Positions 17,762 to 27,868 of a stretch of DNA of 64,000 bases are shown in pieces. The DNA comes from Pedobacter arcticus A12 (GTDB lineage: Bacteria; Bacteroidota; Bacteroidia; Sphingobacteriales; Sphingobacteriaceae): positions 277,223 through 341,222 of the forward strand of contig NZ_JH947126.1 in the NCBI RefSeq assembly GCF_000302595.1, given 5' to 3'. Every line of letters starts with the position of its first letter. Within the stretch, counting starts at the first letter, position 1. Both the position numbers and the translations under genes were made by a program. The notes below the pieces were generated by a model, which saw nothing but the letters and a program-made list of their open reading frames with translations, made no database searches and had not been told where the DNA came from.

Positions 17762-18004
17762 GTTCAAAGATGATGGTTAATAGATTTAAATCAAAATAAT
17801 ATCGGTGAGTATTTATTAAATTTGATAAGAATTAACCCTATGATTGGATTAGTTATACTAATCAAAACCGAAAAAACGATGAGCTTAATGAGGTTTCAAA
17901 ATCTATACACACCAGTATCTGGATAAAAGCACTTGTGTTAGTGGCGTTGAAACTGCACTTTAGATCTACAAAATGGTTATTAATTTATTTTTTATTTGAT
18001 GTAA

Positions 18005-18023
18005 TGTTTAAACGCTTTAAACA
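18005..18023. promoter_or_regulatory. Operator-like palindrome upstream of the lipoprotein/M23/ECF cluster
   Basis: TGTTTAAA and TTTAAACA are perfect 8-bp arms around CGC, 21 nt before the ATG at 18045. Its size and form are those of a dimeric-repressor site such as a LacI-type operator. The binding protein is unknown. Confidence 0.4.
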
Positions 18024-18044
18024 ACTAATAGTGAAAAATAAATT

Positions 18045-18239
18045 ATGAAAGCAATTGCCATTATTTTATTGCTAGCAATGAGTGCCTGTAATAAAGCATC
18101 ATCGCCAGAAGGTCGTTCAAAAATCAGAGATGAAAAACTGGAACAAGAAATCAGAAAATTAAATGACCAAAACGAAGCAATTTTAGATAGCATCAATGCA
18201 ATTAACACGGAAATTCACTTGCTAAAAAAGGAGAAATAA
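18045..18239 (+). CDS. Small coiled-coil lipoprotein
   Basis: This 64-residue protein starts with MKAIAIILLLAMSAC, a short lipoprotein signal ending at Cys15. The mature part, after a brief linker, is almost entirely charged heptad-like helix (EKLEQEIRKLNDQNEAILDS and onward to INAINTEIHLLKKEK), so a coiled coil is likely, as in Lpp-like envelope proteins. It has no recognised family. The M23 peptidase gene starts 15 bases after its stop, followed by an ECF sigma factor and a membrane protein, so it is probably the first gene of a four-gene transcript behind the palindrome at 18005-18023. Confidence 0.75.
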   Translation: MKAIAIILLLAMSACNKASSPEGRSKIRDEKLEQEIRKLNDQNEAILDSINAINTEIHLLKKEK

Positions 18240-18254
18240 CTCAATAACATAAAC

Positions 18255-19214
18255 ATGAAAAAAATTTGCTACACTATCATATTGATGTTCACTTTCGCTA
18301 TTGCGTATCCGCAAATCGAAAGTTCAAATAGTGAAATTGTACTAAGTAGATTTCAAAAACTATATAATGAAAGTCAGTTCGATCATATATATGCCAATTT
18401 CTCTGACCACGCAAAAGCGAGTTTATCCTTGAAAGACACGAAGAACTTTTTATCTCAACTTCAAACTAAATTTGGAACTATCAAAAAAATGGATTTGCTA
18501 GCGTATGAAGGCAATTTTAATGTCTATAAAACTGAATTAGAAAAAGGCGTAGTGTCTTTATTTATTTCGATGGATGGCAAAAAAATAGGAGGCATATATG
18601 CTTTACCTTATGACCCAAACAAATTCGCCGAAACAAAGCGAAACATTACACCTATGCGTTTACCTTTTAAAGACGAGTGGACAGTATTTTGGGGAGGTGA
18701 TACCAGAGAACAGAATTACCATGTTGTTGTTAAATTTCAGCAAAATGCTTTCGATTTGATCATTCAAGAAAATGGGAAAAGCTATAAAACCGATGGCAAA
18801 ACAAATGAGGATTATTATTGTTTTGGAAAAGAAATAATAGCGCCTTGTAATGCTGAAGTGGCTTATGCAGTAGATGGAGTGAAAGACAATATTCCGGGAG
18901 AACTTAATAAGATGTTTATCCTTGGAAATTCCGTTTTATTAAAAACCAACAACAAGGAATATATTCTATTGGCTCATTTTAAACAAAATACAATTAAAGT
19001 TAAGCAGGGAGATATTGTTAAAAAAGGTGCCTTTTTAGGACTGAGTGGCAATTCTGGAAATTCCTCAGAACCTCATTTACATTTCCATATACAAGATCTG
19101 GAAAACTTTAATAAAGCCACAGGCATAAAATGCTTTTTTAATAACATTTTAGTAAATGGAATACTTCAAAAAGATTATTCGCTCGTAAAAGGAGATCATA
19201 TTAAAGCAGATTAA
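18255..19214 (+). CDS. Secreted M23 metallopeptidase with DUF3887-like N-terminal domain
   Basis: A signal peptide (MKKICYTIILMFTFAIAYPQ) leads into an N-terminal domain (about 25-118) resembling DUF3887, with FSDHAKASLSLKDTKNFLSQ. The M23 domain follows. Its likely zinc ligands are His156 and Asp167 in NYHVVVKFQQNAFDL and His276 in EPHLHFHIQ, with a further His241 in LLAHF. The spacing between the first His and Asp is longer than in classical LytM enzymes and fits the NYH...AFD subgroup. It should cut peptidoglycan cross-links or another periplasmic peptide. The sigma-factor gene starts 3 bases after the stop. Confidence 0.85.
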   Translation: MKKICYTIILMFTFAIAYPQIESSNSEIVLSRFQKLYNESQFDHIYANFSDHAKASLSLKDTKNFLSQLQTKFGTIKKMDLLAYEGNFNVYKTELEKGVVSLFISMDGKKIGGIYALPYDPNKFAETKRNITPMRLPFKDEWTVFWGGDTREQNYHVVVKFQQNAFDLIIQENGKSYKTDGKTNEDYYCFGKEIIAPCNAEVAYAVDGVKDNIPGELNKMFILGNSVLLKTNNKEYILLAHFKQNTIKVKQGDIVKKGAFLGLSGNSGNSSEPHLHFHIQDLENFNKATGIKCFFNNILVNGILQKDYSLVKGDHIKAD

Positions 19215-19217
19215 TCG

Positions 19218-19694
19218 ATGATTGAAAAGGAATTCTTAGAGGTTATTCAAACTAACATTGGGCTTATTCACAAGATCTGCAAGTTGTATCGCGATAGCAA
19301 AGAAGATAGAGAAGACCTTTTTCAGGAAATTATTCTCCAGCTATGGAAAGCTTTCCCTTCATTTCAAAAAAATGCAAAAATAAGTACTTGGATTTATAAG
19401 ATTGCCTTAAATACCGCGGTAGCCATTTTTAGGAAAAAGAAATTGGCTGTTATTTATTCCACAATCTTACCGGAATATATTGATGATGAACCTAACGAAG
19501 AATTAGCAAGCAGACAAGAGCAATTGTTTACCGTTATTAAGCAACTGAACGATAGTGAGAAGGCTATTTTAACACTTTATTTTGAAGAGCTGAGTTATAA
19601 AGAAATTGCTGAAATTATTGGAATAAGTGAGAATAATGTCAATGTAAAAATGAATAGAATAAGAATTAAAATTCAAAAACTTTTAATTAAATAA
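19218..19694 (+). CDS. ECF RNA polymerase sigma factor
   Basis: At 158 residues it has region 2 with YRDSKEDREDLFQEIILQLWKAF and ISTWIYKIALNTA, and region 4 with LNDSEKAILTLYFEELSYKE and IGISENNVNVKMNRIR. It therefore belongs to the small extracytoplasmic-function sigma factors, close to the Bacteroidota YlaC/SigW-like type. It sits between an M23 peptidase gene (3-base gap) and a membrane-protein gene (1-base gap). That arrangement suggests it controls an envelope response, possibly including its own cluster. No classical zinc anti-sigma domain is encoded next to it; the downstream membrane protein is the best candidate regulator. Confidence 0.92.
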   Translation: MIEKEFLEVIQTNIGLIHKICKLYRDSKEDREDLFQEIILQLWKAFPSFQKNAKISTWIYKIALNTAVAIFRKKKLAVIYSTILPEYIDDEPNEELASRQEQLFTVIKQLNDSEKAILTLYFEELSYKEIAEIIGISENNVNVKMNRIRIKIQKLLIK

Positions 19695-19695
19695 T

Positions 19696-20238
19696 ATGGA
19701 GTTAGAGGATTTAAGAACAACTTGGAAAAATATAGCCACACCGAAAACGTCGGAAAATGAGATCAAGAAACTTCTGCAAGAAAACAAACATCCAGTTTTA
19801 AGGAAAATCAGGAAACAGATCATCATAGAATTAATAGGCTGGATTGCTTTTTTAGTAACTTACTATAGTTTATTTGACGGTGCAGACAAACCTATTTTCA
19901 TCAATTTGATATTGGTTGCTAGCGTTTTAACTCCAATTACACACAACTTGTATGCTTACATTTTACATCGAGGTTTAGTTGATCAATCTAATTTTAGGGA
20001 AGCTTTAAAAAGGTTTATTTCGAGATTAAAAACCTATGCTTTATTATCGATTATTTCTAGAACGATTTATTGCTCTGGTCTGCTTTTGTTTTTTACATAC
20101 AACATTCGATTCAATAATTTCAAATACAGCATTTTAACAGTATTGGCTTTTGTAGTTCTTGTTCAGATATTGATTTTGTTAAAAATATGGAACAAACGCA
20201 TTAATAAATTAAATCAAACGCTAGCTGAGCTTGATTAG
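19696..20238 (+). CDS. Membrane protein downstream of ECF sigma, possible anti-sigma partner
   Basis: The 180-residue product has a cytoplasmic charged N-terminus (MELEDLRTTWKNIATPKTSE...). It then has four hydrophobic segments at roughly 45-62, 70-90, 112-132 and 143-163, and a short charged C-terminus. Proteins with an N-terminal ELEDLRTTWK-like start often follow ECF sigma genes in Bacteroidota. I infer, but cannot show, that the N-terminal tail binds the sigma factor. No known domain or catalytic motif is visible. The gene starts one base after the sigma-factor stop codon, so cotranslation is likely. Confidence 0.6.
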   Translation: MELEDLRTTWKNIATPKTSENEIKKLLQENKHPVLRKIRKQIIIELIGWIAFLVTYYSLFDGADKPIFINLILVASVLTPITHNLYAYILHRGLVDQSNFREALKRFISRLKTYALLSIISRTIYCSGLLLFFTYNIRFNNFKYSILTVLAFVVLVQILILLKIWNKRINKLNQTLAELD

Positions 20239-20244
20239 TTTAAT

Positions 20245-20252
20245 TAAATTTG
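20245..20252 (+). promoter_or_regulatory. Possible -7 box of the acyl-CoA dehydrogenase gene
   Basis: TAAATTTG lies in the 30-base gap between the two genes and ends 16 nt before the ATG. No TTG is found at the -33 distance. Confidence 0.35.
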
Positions 20253-20268
20253 GATATAAGCCAATGCC

Positions 20269-21468
20269 ATGAGCCAAAAAAAATCTCTAAAAAAAGACCT
20301 TTACAAACATCCAGATTATTATTTGATGGATGATTTGCTAACTCCCGAACACCAATTAATACGTTCGACCTTGAGAGATTGGGTAAAAGCAGAAATCACC
20401 CCAATTATTGAAGATTTTGCACAACGAGCGGCATGTCCGAAGCAATTGATAAAAGGATTAGGCGAGATGGCTGCTTTTGGGCCAACAATCCCTATCGAAT
20501 ATGGTGGCGCAGGCTTAGATTATATTTCTTACGGAATAATGATGCAGGAAATTGAACGTGGAGACTCGGGCATTAGATCTATGGCATCCGTACAAGGTTC
20601 TTTAGTGATGTATCCCATTTTTACTTTTGGCAGTGAGGAGCAAAAACAAAAATACCTTCCAAAATTAGCTACAGGCGAACTTATTGGTTGTTTCGGTTTA
20701 ACGGAACCCAACCATGGCTCTGATCCTTCTGGATTAAGCACTAATATTAAAGATGCAGGAGCGCACTTTATTTTAAATGGTTCAAAGATGTGGATTTCAA
20801 ATGCACCGTTTGCTGATATAGCGGTAATTTGGGCTAAAAACGAAAATGGAATTGTAAGAGGTGTGATTGTAGAACGAGGATTTGAAGGATTTACTACACC
20901 AGAAACTCATGGAAAATGGTCATTAAGGACTTCTGCCACCGGAGAATTGGTTTTTGATAACGTAAAAATCCCAAAAGAAAACATTTTACCTAATGCTCAA
21001 GGATTAAAAGCACCACTCAGCTGTTTGAACCAAGCCCGCTTTGGAATTGCTTGGGGAGTTTTGGGTGCAGCAATGGACTGTTACGATGTTGCTTTAAGAT
21101 ATGCCAAAGATCGGAAACAGTTTAACAAACCCATCGCATCGTTTCAGTTACAACAAAAGAAATTAGCCGAAATGATTACCGAAATAACCAAAGCCCAGTT
21201 GTTAGTTTGGCGTTTGGGCGTATTAAAAAATGAAGGTAGCGCCACTCCTGCTCAAATTTCAATGGCAAAAAGAAACTCGGTTGAAACCTCAATAAATATA
21301 GCCAGAGAAGCTCGGCAGATTTTAGGTGCAATGGGAATTACCAGTGAATATCCAATTATGCGCCACATGATGAATTTAGAATCTGTAATTACTTACGAAG
21401 GTACACACGATATTCATCTACTGATTACTGGAATGGATATTACCGGTGAAAATGCATTTGGAGGATAA
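20269..21468 (+). CDS. Acyl-CoA dehydrogenase, glutaryl-CoA dehydrogenase-like
   Basis: This FAD enzyme oxidises an acyl-CoA at the alpha-beta bond and passes electrons to ETF, whose genes are at the right end of this window. FAD and substrate motifs include CFGLTEPNHGSDPSGL, MWISNAPFADIAVIWAK and RFGIAWGVLGAAMDCY. The catalytic base is probably Glu377 in ITYEGTHDIHLLITG, the position used by glutaryl-CoA dehydrogenases. The segment SVQGSLVMYPIFTFGSEEQ is also of that group. Length (399) is normal. Glutaryl-CoA, from lysine or tryptophan breakdown, is the likely substrate, but short-chain alternatives remain possible. Confidence 0.9.
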   Translation: MSQKKSLKKDLYKHPDYYLMDDLLTPEHQLIRSTLRDWVKAEITPIIEDFAQRAACPKQLIKGLGEMAAFGPTIPIEYGGAGLDYISYGIMMQEIERGDSGIRSMASVQGSLVMYPIFTFGSEEQKQKYLPKLATGELIGCFGLTEPNHGSDPSGLSTNIKDAGAHFILNGSKMWISNAPFADIAVIWAKNENGIVRGVIVERGFEGFTTPETHGKWSLRTSATGELVFDNVKIPKENILPNAQGLKAPLSCLNQARFGIAWGVLGAAMDCYDVALRYAKDRKQFNKPIASFQLQQKKLAEMITEITKAQLLVWRLGVLKNEGSATPAQISMAKRNSVETSINIAREARQILGAMGITSEYPIMRHMMNLESVITYEGTHDIHLLITGMDITGENAFGG

Positions 21469-21497
21469 TGAAATAGATATTTACCGCTATCAGTAGA

Positions 21498-21517
21498 ACC
21501 TGCTTGTATGATGCTTC
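21498..21517 (+). repeat. 20-bp intergenic repeat, copy 2
   Basis: ACCTGCTTGTATGATGCTTC matches 18 of 20 bases of 17118-17137. The rest of the 255-base gap to 21723 shows no gene. Confidence 0.5.
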
Positions 21518-21723
21518 CTATCGTCAACAGAAAAGAGTCCGGTTCTGATTTTCACATTTTTTCACAACCAGCTCTGTGAACTCCGCGTTCTCCGTGGTTA
21601 CAAAATACCCGTTTCGCAAACAATTGCGTGTCCTCTATGTAAAACCCTGTTCCCTCCATGATTAAAAACTTGGCTTAAAACTTGTATTCTACACCAGCAG
21701 TTACAAACCTTAAAAACTTTATC

Positions 21724-21936
21724 ATGAACAAAACAGTCGGAATTATTTTAGTAGTTGTAGGAATTGCAATGCTAATATGGGGAGGTTTCTCCTACACCAA
21801 AAAAGAAAAAGTAGTTGATGCAGGCCCAATTCAAATCTCTGCAGATAAACAAAAGACGGTAAACTGGCCGCCTTATGCAGGTGGAATTATATTAGTTGCA
21901 GGAGTTGTAGTTTTGGTAACCGCTAAAAAAAACTAG
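21724..21936 (+). CDS. Small two-helix membrane protein
   Basis: I take the start at 21724 (MNKTVGIILVVVGIAMLIWG). An upstream in-frame start would add a polar leader before the first membrane helix. The 70-residue product has two hydrophobic segments (about 3-20 and 50-65) joined by a short Lys/Asp-rich loop, KKEKVVDAGPIQISADKQK, that ends at WPPYAGG. This layout is like DUF3185-type small inner-membrane proteins. Its function is unknown. A strong terminator follows at 21987-22021, so it is a single-gene unit. Confidence 0.7.
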   Translation: MNKTVGIILVVVGIAMLIWGGFSYTKKEKVVDAGPIQISADKQKTVNWPPYAGGIILVAGVVVLVTAKKN

Positions 21937-21986
21937 TTTAAATTACAATTTCAAACAATAAATCTTCAAAATAACCTTAATTTCGA

Positions 21987-22021
21987 AGCATCTTAATTTT
22001 TTTAATTGAGATGCTTTTTTA
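21987..22021 (+). terminator. Rho-independent terminator
   Basis: AGCATCT (21987-21993) pairs with AGATGCT (22009-22015), extended by an A/T-rich inner stem, and is followed by six T. It ends the unit of the small membrane protein. Confidence 0.8.
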
Positions 22022-22062
22022 TTGCTCTTAAAAGCGTTTTACGCTCAACATTAATTTCCGAA

Positions 22063-22446
22063 ATGAAAGATTTTAAAAAATATTACACATTACCAGCCCC
22101 ACCAGAAGAGGTTTATTTAGCCTTAACCATTCCTTTGAGTATTAAATTATGGAGCGGAGCCGAAGCCGAAATGAGTACCGAAGCTCAATCAGAATTTTCT
22201 TTATTTGATGGAGATATTGTAGGTAAAAACTTAGAATTTGAAGAGAACAAAAAAATAGTTCAACAGTGGTATTTTGAAGGGCAAGATGAGGCTTCAATTG
22301 TTACGATGAAACTTCATGAGCATAAAAAGGGATGTTCAATTGAATTAGTTCATACTAACATCCCAGACGAAGTTTACGATGAATTTGTTGATGGTTGGAA
22401 TACCAGTTACTTTGGGGAGTTATTTGAATTTTTTGACGGAGAATAA
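22063..22446 (+). CDS. SRPBCC/AHSA1-like START-domain protein
   Basis: The start at 22063 (MKDFKKYYTLPAPPEEVYLA) is chosen because the reading frame upstream runs through a transcription terminator. The 127-residue protein has the Aha1/SRPBCC pattern: PAPPEEVYLALTIP, the central SLFDGDIVGKN, KKIVQQWYFEGQ and the C-terminal helix VDGWNTSYFGELFEFF. Such domains form a hydrophobic pocket and bind lipids, or in AHSA1 the Hsp90 chaperone. The ligand here cannot be predicted. It is a single gene between a terminator and a convergent pspC-like gene. Confidence 0.85.
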   Translation: MKDFKKYYTLPAPPEEVYLALTIPLSIKLWSGAEAEMSTEAQSEFSLFDGDIVGKNLEFEENKKIVQQWYFEGQDEASIVTMKLHEHKKGCSIELVHTNIPDEVYDEFVDGWNTSYFGELFEFFDGE

Positions 22447-22513
22447 ATAATTATATCAACATTAGCAAAGTCTTTTTACTTTTGACTTTCTACTTTTATC
22501 TTTTTACTTCCAA

Positions 22514-22735
22514 TTAGATATCCCAATACTGCATTTTTTTACGCTTAATAAAGGTTCTAATGTCCAAAACAAAAGCAGCGAAAAAATAAAAAACCAAAGG
22601 AAAACCAGCAGATAAAAAAGAAGTGTAAATAAAAAATAACCTAATTTTAGACTGAGAAATCTTGAATTTGTCGCCCAAATAGGTACAAACCCCAAAAGAG
22701 TAGCGTTCAAAAAAAACTAATATCTTGTCAATCAT
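22514..22735 (-). CDS. PspC domain small membrane protein
   Basis: The 73-residue product contains RYSFGVCTYLGDKFKISQSKI with GVC..LGDKF as in the PspC motif, followed by one or two membrane segments (about 33-62). PspC proteins act in phage-shock type envelope stress responses. This short form has only the PspC domain, as is usual in Bacteroidota. Its start overlaps the end of the DUF2851 gene by 8 bases. A second open frame over the same DNA (22504-22710, minus) shows no family resemblance and is not taken as a gene. Confidence 0.75.
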   Translation of the reverse strand: MIDKILVFFERYSFGVCTYLGDKFKISQSKIRLFFIYTSFLSAGFPLVFYFFAAFVLDIRTFIKRKKMQYWDI

Positions 22736-24020
22736 CCTGTTGTTTCTTAATAATTTTCAAACCAATGCCACAATTTAAGCATTTTTTTAAATCACAGTAA
22801 CTTTTTTTTAAATGAATAAGTGCTTGTGTATCAAAAGCGTTGCCAGCCTTTACCCCGCTTTGCCTAAATCCTCTAACAATTTGATTTTCTTCAGGTTTAA
22901 TTTCCAAAAGCAAATTTAAAGCTAAATCAACAAGTCTTTTTGTTCCTGTTTCTTTTCCATAGAAAAATAAAAGCGGAGCAATTGCATTGATCAACAGATT
23001 GTCAATACTACTTAAGCCCATATTTACGCTTTTGTTTTCTACGTTTTTATCAAACCTAAAATGCGTTTCCCAGTAATTATTTGTAGGTAAAGAAATAAAA
23101 AGCGTTCCAAATCCTTTTTTGTTTTGGATATTGATAATTTTCGAGAACAGGTGCTCTGATTGCAAAATTAGTCCAGCAAATTGCGCTAATCTAATTGTCG
23201 GGAAATTATCAGGTCTGGTTTTAGAAAACTTCCATAAACTCACATCCAAAACCGAAAGCTGATACTTGGCTCTCAAAAACTGAAATTCGTTTTTCAATTC
23301 TTTTGGGTATTCATCCTCAAAATTAAAATCTAAAAAACCCGCGACACCAAAAATCAGCGCTTCAATTTGAAAAGCCGAGTTTTTGTGCTTTGCTAAAATT
23401 AGCTGAGGAAGATTTTTAGCCAACAGTTCAAACGGCAATGCATTTACCTTAAAGCCAAAGCTTCTGGCTAAAACAGTATAAAAGGTATCTTCCCAACTGC
23501 TGTTTGTTGTTTGATAAATACTTTTAATTGCTGATGCCTTATCTTCCAACCTTTCAATCAACATCCTATCCAAACATTGGCTTTTGGTAAAATCATCAAC
23601 AAAAGGAAGCTGTGCTTCGCAAGGGATCCAATAATTATTTGCGATTAACAGCTCGTAATTTTCAAGCACCGATGTTTGTACAACATCCTTAAGCTCCAAA
23701 ACTGGAATAAGAGTTTTGTCTGTCCTGTAAATCGGTGCGTCATGGTCCCAAACAACATGTAAAATCACGTTGTCATATGCTTTATCTGTATTGTGTTTAT
23801 GCTTTAACCAGTCTGATGACTTTAAATGGATTTCGATATTTCCTGCCCACAGCGTCTCTCCAATTTTCACCTTTCCGTTGAAAAAATCTGGTCCCGAATC
23901 CATATTATGAATTCCAGACTGCAAAATCTGAATTTGCTCACCATCAACGGTGTACAAACCTAAAAGGCTGAACAACTTATACTTCCATATAAAATGAAGA
24001 ATGGCTTCGGACGATGGCAT
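22728..24020 (-). CDS. DUF2851 family protein
   Basis: The 430-residue protein has the conserved start LHFIWKYKLF and then the block GIHNMDSGPDFFNGKVKIG, continued by LWAGNIEIHLKSSDW and VILHVVWDHDAPI. All of these mark DUF2851, a Bacteroidota family of unknown function. The C-terminal end has CDLKKCLNCGIG, a short Cys cluster that may bind metal. Two conserved Asp and several His residues in the N-terminal half hint at an enzyme, but this is only a guess. It overlaps the pspC-like gene by 8 bases. The pyrF gene lies upstream on the same strand, separated by a 193-base gap with an inverted repeat. Confidence 0.85.
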   Translation of the reverse strand: MPSSEAILHFIWKYKLFSLLGLYTVDGEQIQILQSGIHNMDSGPDFFNGKVKIGETLWAGNIEIHLKSSDWLKHKHNTDKAYDNVILHVVWDHDAPIYRTDKTLIPVLELKDVVQTSVLENYELLIANNYWIPCEAQLPFVDDFTKSQCLDRMLIERLEDKASAIKSIYQTTNSSWEDTFYTVLARSFGFKVNALPFELLAKNLPQLILAKHKNSAFQIEALIFGVAGFLDFNFEDEYPKELKNEFQFLRAKYQLSVLDVSLWKFSKTRPDNFPTIRLAQFAGLILQSEHLFSKIINIQNKKGFGTLFISLPTNNYWETHFRFDKNVENKSVNMGLSSIDNLLINAIAPLLFFYGKETGTKRLVDLALNLLLEIKPEENQIVRGFRQSGVKAGNAFDTQALIHLKKSYCDLKKCLNCGIGLKIIKKQQDD

Positions 24021-24102
24021 TCCTAAAAATGCAAATTATTTTTATAATTATGGTTAAATGTCGTTAGTAAAAAACCTCGGCATGTTGAACGATTTGACTT
24101 AG

Positions 24103-24148
24103 CTCACAAATAGAAGTCTCACACGCTAAAAAAAACTCTATTTGTGAG
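24103..24148. repeat. 12-bp inverted repeat between pyrF and DUF2851 genes
   Basis: CTCACAAATAGA (24103-24114) and TCTATTTGTGAG (24137-24148) are perfectly complementary. The right arm runs into a dispersed repeat (24145-24173). The copy near 61775-61823 has the same architecture with shorter arms (ATCTCACAA / TTGTGAGAT). Confidence 0.6.
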
Positions 24149-24173
24149 ATTCCTCTTATCCTCGGGATGACGG
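24145..24173 (+). repeat. Dispersed intergenic repeat, copy 2 (GAGATTCCTC...GGGATGACGG type)
   Basis: TGAGATTCCTCTTATCCTCG followed by GGATGACGG resembles 61818-61844 and the reverse of 3055-3086. Confidence 0.6.
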
Positions 24174-24213
24174 TCTGAAGAGAGAATAAACTCAATATAA
24201 CGAACCCAAAAAT

Positions 24214-25041
24214 CTAAAAACCAATAGCTTTTAGCTCTTCTGCCATTTGTTGTTGAACTTTCAAAGCTTCTGCTCTAGCTACTTGGGCAAAGTCCACTCC
24301 TGCCGATGCATATATGATTGCTCTGGACGAATTTACCAACAGCCCACAATCTTCATTCATTCCGTATTTACAAACATCGGCCAATGAACCGCCTTGCGCA
24401 CCAACTCCTGGCACTAATAAAAAATGATTTGGAGCGGATTTTCTAATTTCTAAAAAAGCTTCTCCTCTGGTTGCGCCAACCACATACATCATATTTGCAT
24501 CGTTAGCCCATTCCTGAGATTTTTTCAAAACCTTCTCAAACAGAAAACCTTCTTCATTTTGTGTAAACTGAAAATCTTTTGCACCCTCGTTTGAGGTTAG
24601 CGCCAACAAGATTACCCACTTGTCCTCATATTTTAAAAAAGGCGTAACAGAATCTTTACCCATATACGGCGCAACGGTAATCGAGTCGAAACTCATCCCC
24701 GAAACTTCTTTATTAAAAAAAGCATCGGCATACATTGCTGATGTATTTCCTATATCGCCACGCTTTGCATCCGCTATGGAAAAAATATCTTTCGGCAAAT
24801 AATCTGCGGTTTTAATTAATGAATTCCAACCTGCTACGCCTCTACATTCGTAAAAAGCAGTGTTTATTTTGTAGGAAACGCACAAATCTTTGGTAGCGTC
24901 AATAATCTGCTTATTAAATTCAAATACTGGATCTTCTGTATTTAATAAATGCTTAGGTATTTTATTAATATCAGTATCTAACCCAATGGTTAAAAAAGAT
25001 TGCTTTATTTTTATTTGTTCGATAAGTTGTTGACGCGTCAT
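24214..25041 (-). CDS. pyrF: Orotidine-5'-phosphate decarboxylase
   Basis: PyrF removes CO2 from OMP to give UMP, the last step of pyrimidine synthesis. The protein starts with [16 protein letters not shown] and has the catalytic motif [10 protein letters not shown] (about residues 90-99; its Asp and Lys do the chemistry). It also has [16 protein letters not shown] and the late phosphate-loop region [13 protein letters not shown]. The length of 275 and the [11 protein letters not shown] form place it in the larger type-2 group, also found in mycobacteria, Myxococcus and Bacteroidota. It is transcribed leftward. The gene before it is rho on the opposite strand. Confidence 0.96.
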   Translation of the reverse strand: MTRQQLIEQIKIKQSFLTIGLDTDINKIPKHLLNTEDPVFEFNKQIIDATKDLCVSYKINTAFYECRGVAGWNSLIKTADYLPKDIFSIADAKRGDIGNTSAMYADAFFNKEVSGMSFDSITVAPYMGKDSVTPFLKYEDKWVILLALTSNEGAKDFQFTQNEEGFLFEKVLKKSQEWANDANMMYVVGATRGEAFLEIRKSAPNHFLLVPGVGAQGGSLADVCKYGMNEDCGLLVNSSRAIIYASAGVDFAQVARAEALKVQQQMAEELKAIGF

Positions 25042-25269
25042 ACTGTTTATTTTAGGCGCTAAATTGATAAATTTTATAAGGAACTTGAAAAAAAATAATA
25101 TAAAATTTTAGGATTTACAAATTAATCGATATTATTGCATCATAATCTCAATTTATCCTTTGTCTACGGATTAAGTAAAACAGATAAAAATCATAAGAAC
25201 TTTAAATGTACGTTGCCTGATTTCCTAGGATAAATCACAAATATAATCCCTTGATAATAATTCATATTA

Positions 25270-26847
<1,578 letters not shown>

Positions 26848-26937
26848 TATTTAGATTCAAGATTTTTAGAGACAAGAGTAGAGACTCAGCAAGAAGTCTT
26901 AGCTCTTGTTTCTTGACTCTTTCATCTTTTAAAAAGA

Positions 26938-27618
26938 ATGATAAAAAAACATATTCCTAATGCTTTAACATGTGCGAACCTTTTGTCGGGTTGTATAGGA
27001 AGTATTTATGCATTTAATGGCGACCTTAAAACGGTTGCTTTTTTTGTAATAATATCTGGTATATTTGATTTTTTTGATGGTTTTGCAGCAAGGTTGCTCA
27101 ACGTAAAATCGGAAATAGGTAAAGAGCTTGATTCTTTGGCCGATGTTGTAAGTTTTGGTTTTTTACCAGGGATGATCATCTACAAACTTTTAATGCTTTC
27201 CGGCTTAGGCTGGATTGCTTACACAGGTTTTTTAATTACTATTTTTTCTGCATTAAGGTTAGCAAAGTTTAATGTTGATACTCGCCAAACCGAGGATTTT
27301 ATTGGCTTAAATACGCCAATGAATACATTTTTGATCATCTCTCTCCCCTATTTATTAGATACATTTTCTTTTATCTCAAACCCTTATTTCTTAATTACCT
27401 TAACAGCGTTGCTTTCGTACCTATTGGTGAGTGAATTAAGGTTGTTTTCTATGAAAATGTCGGGCTTACAATGGCAAGCGAATAAATATAAATTTATTTT
27501 CTTAATAGTTTCGCTTCTGTTGCTTGCTTTCCTACAATTTATAGCGATACCCTTAATTTTAGTTTTATATATCGTTTTTTCACAACTACATTTTAGATCG
27601 CAGAAATTAAGCCTATAG
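26938..27618 (+). CDS. pssA: CDP-diacylglycerol-serine O-phosphatidyltransferase
   Basis: This inner-membrane enzyme makes phosphatidylserine, the precursor of phosphatidylethanolamine. The CDP-alcohol phosphotransferase signature is complete: DGFAARLLNVKSEIGKELDS with the following LAD gives DG-x2-AR-x8-G-x3-D-x3-D (about residues 46-68). ADVVSFGFLPGMIIY continues the PssA pattern. Several membrane segments fill the rest. At 226 residues the size is typical of the Bacillus-type PssA. It follows rho after 90 bases on the same strand. No phosphatidylserine decarboxylase gene is next to it. Confidence 0.92.
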   Translation: MIKKHIPNALTCANLLSGCIGSIYAFNGDLKTVAFFVIISGIFDFFDGFAARLLNVKSEIGKELDSLADVVSFGFLPGMIIYKLLMLSGLGWIAYTGFLITIFSALRLAKFNVDTRQTEDFIGLNTPMNTFLIISLPYLLDTFSFISNPYFLITLTALLSYLLVSELRLFSMKMSGLQWQANKYKFIFLIVSLLLLAFLQFIAIPLILVLYIVFSQLHFRSQKLSL

Positions 27619-27833
27619 ATTGATGTACGGTATAATACCGTGGTATTTGCCGAACTTAGCAATTGCCAATAAAATATACTCGAGGAAAGATTTACATTAA
27701 AGGATATTTGAAAAGCTAATATGTGGATATTAGTGCTTTATAACAGAACAGAAGGTTTTATGCTATTCGTTAATAAACAGCGAAATTAACCACAAATCAG
27801 CAGTTAATTACTTTTGAAATTAGCTACAATAAG

Positions 27834-27868
27834 AAAAGAGCCTTTAGCTACTGGCTAAAAGCTCTTTT
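27834..27868. terminator. Near-perfect hairpin, terminator spanning the stop codon of the Hpt gene
   Basis: AAAAGAGC (27834-27841) pairs with GCTCTTTT (27861-27868), and TTTAGC (27843-27848) with GCTAAA (27854-27859), with one-base bulges and a 5-nt loop. Both sides are A/T tracts, so it could stop transcription from either direction. The stop codon of the minus-strand Hpt gene (27844-27846) is inside the stem. Confidence 0.7.

Noticed and set aside
22504-22710. Open frame of 68 residues on the minus strand, over the PspC gene
   Set aside because: The alternative frame at 22514-22735 contains the PspC motif; this one does not.
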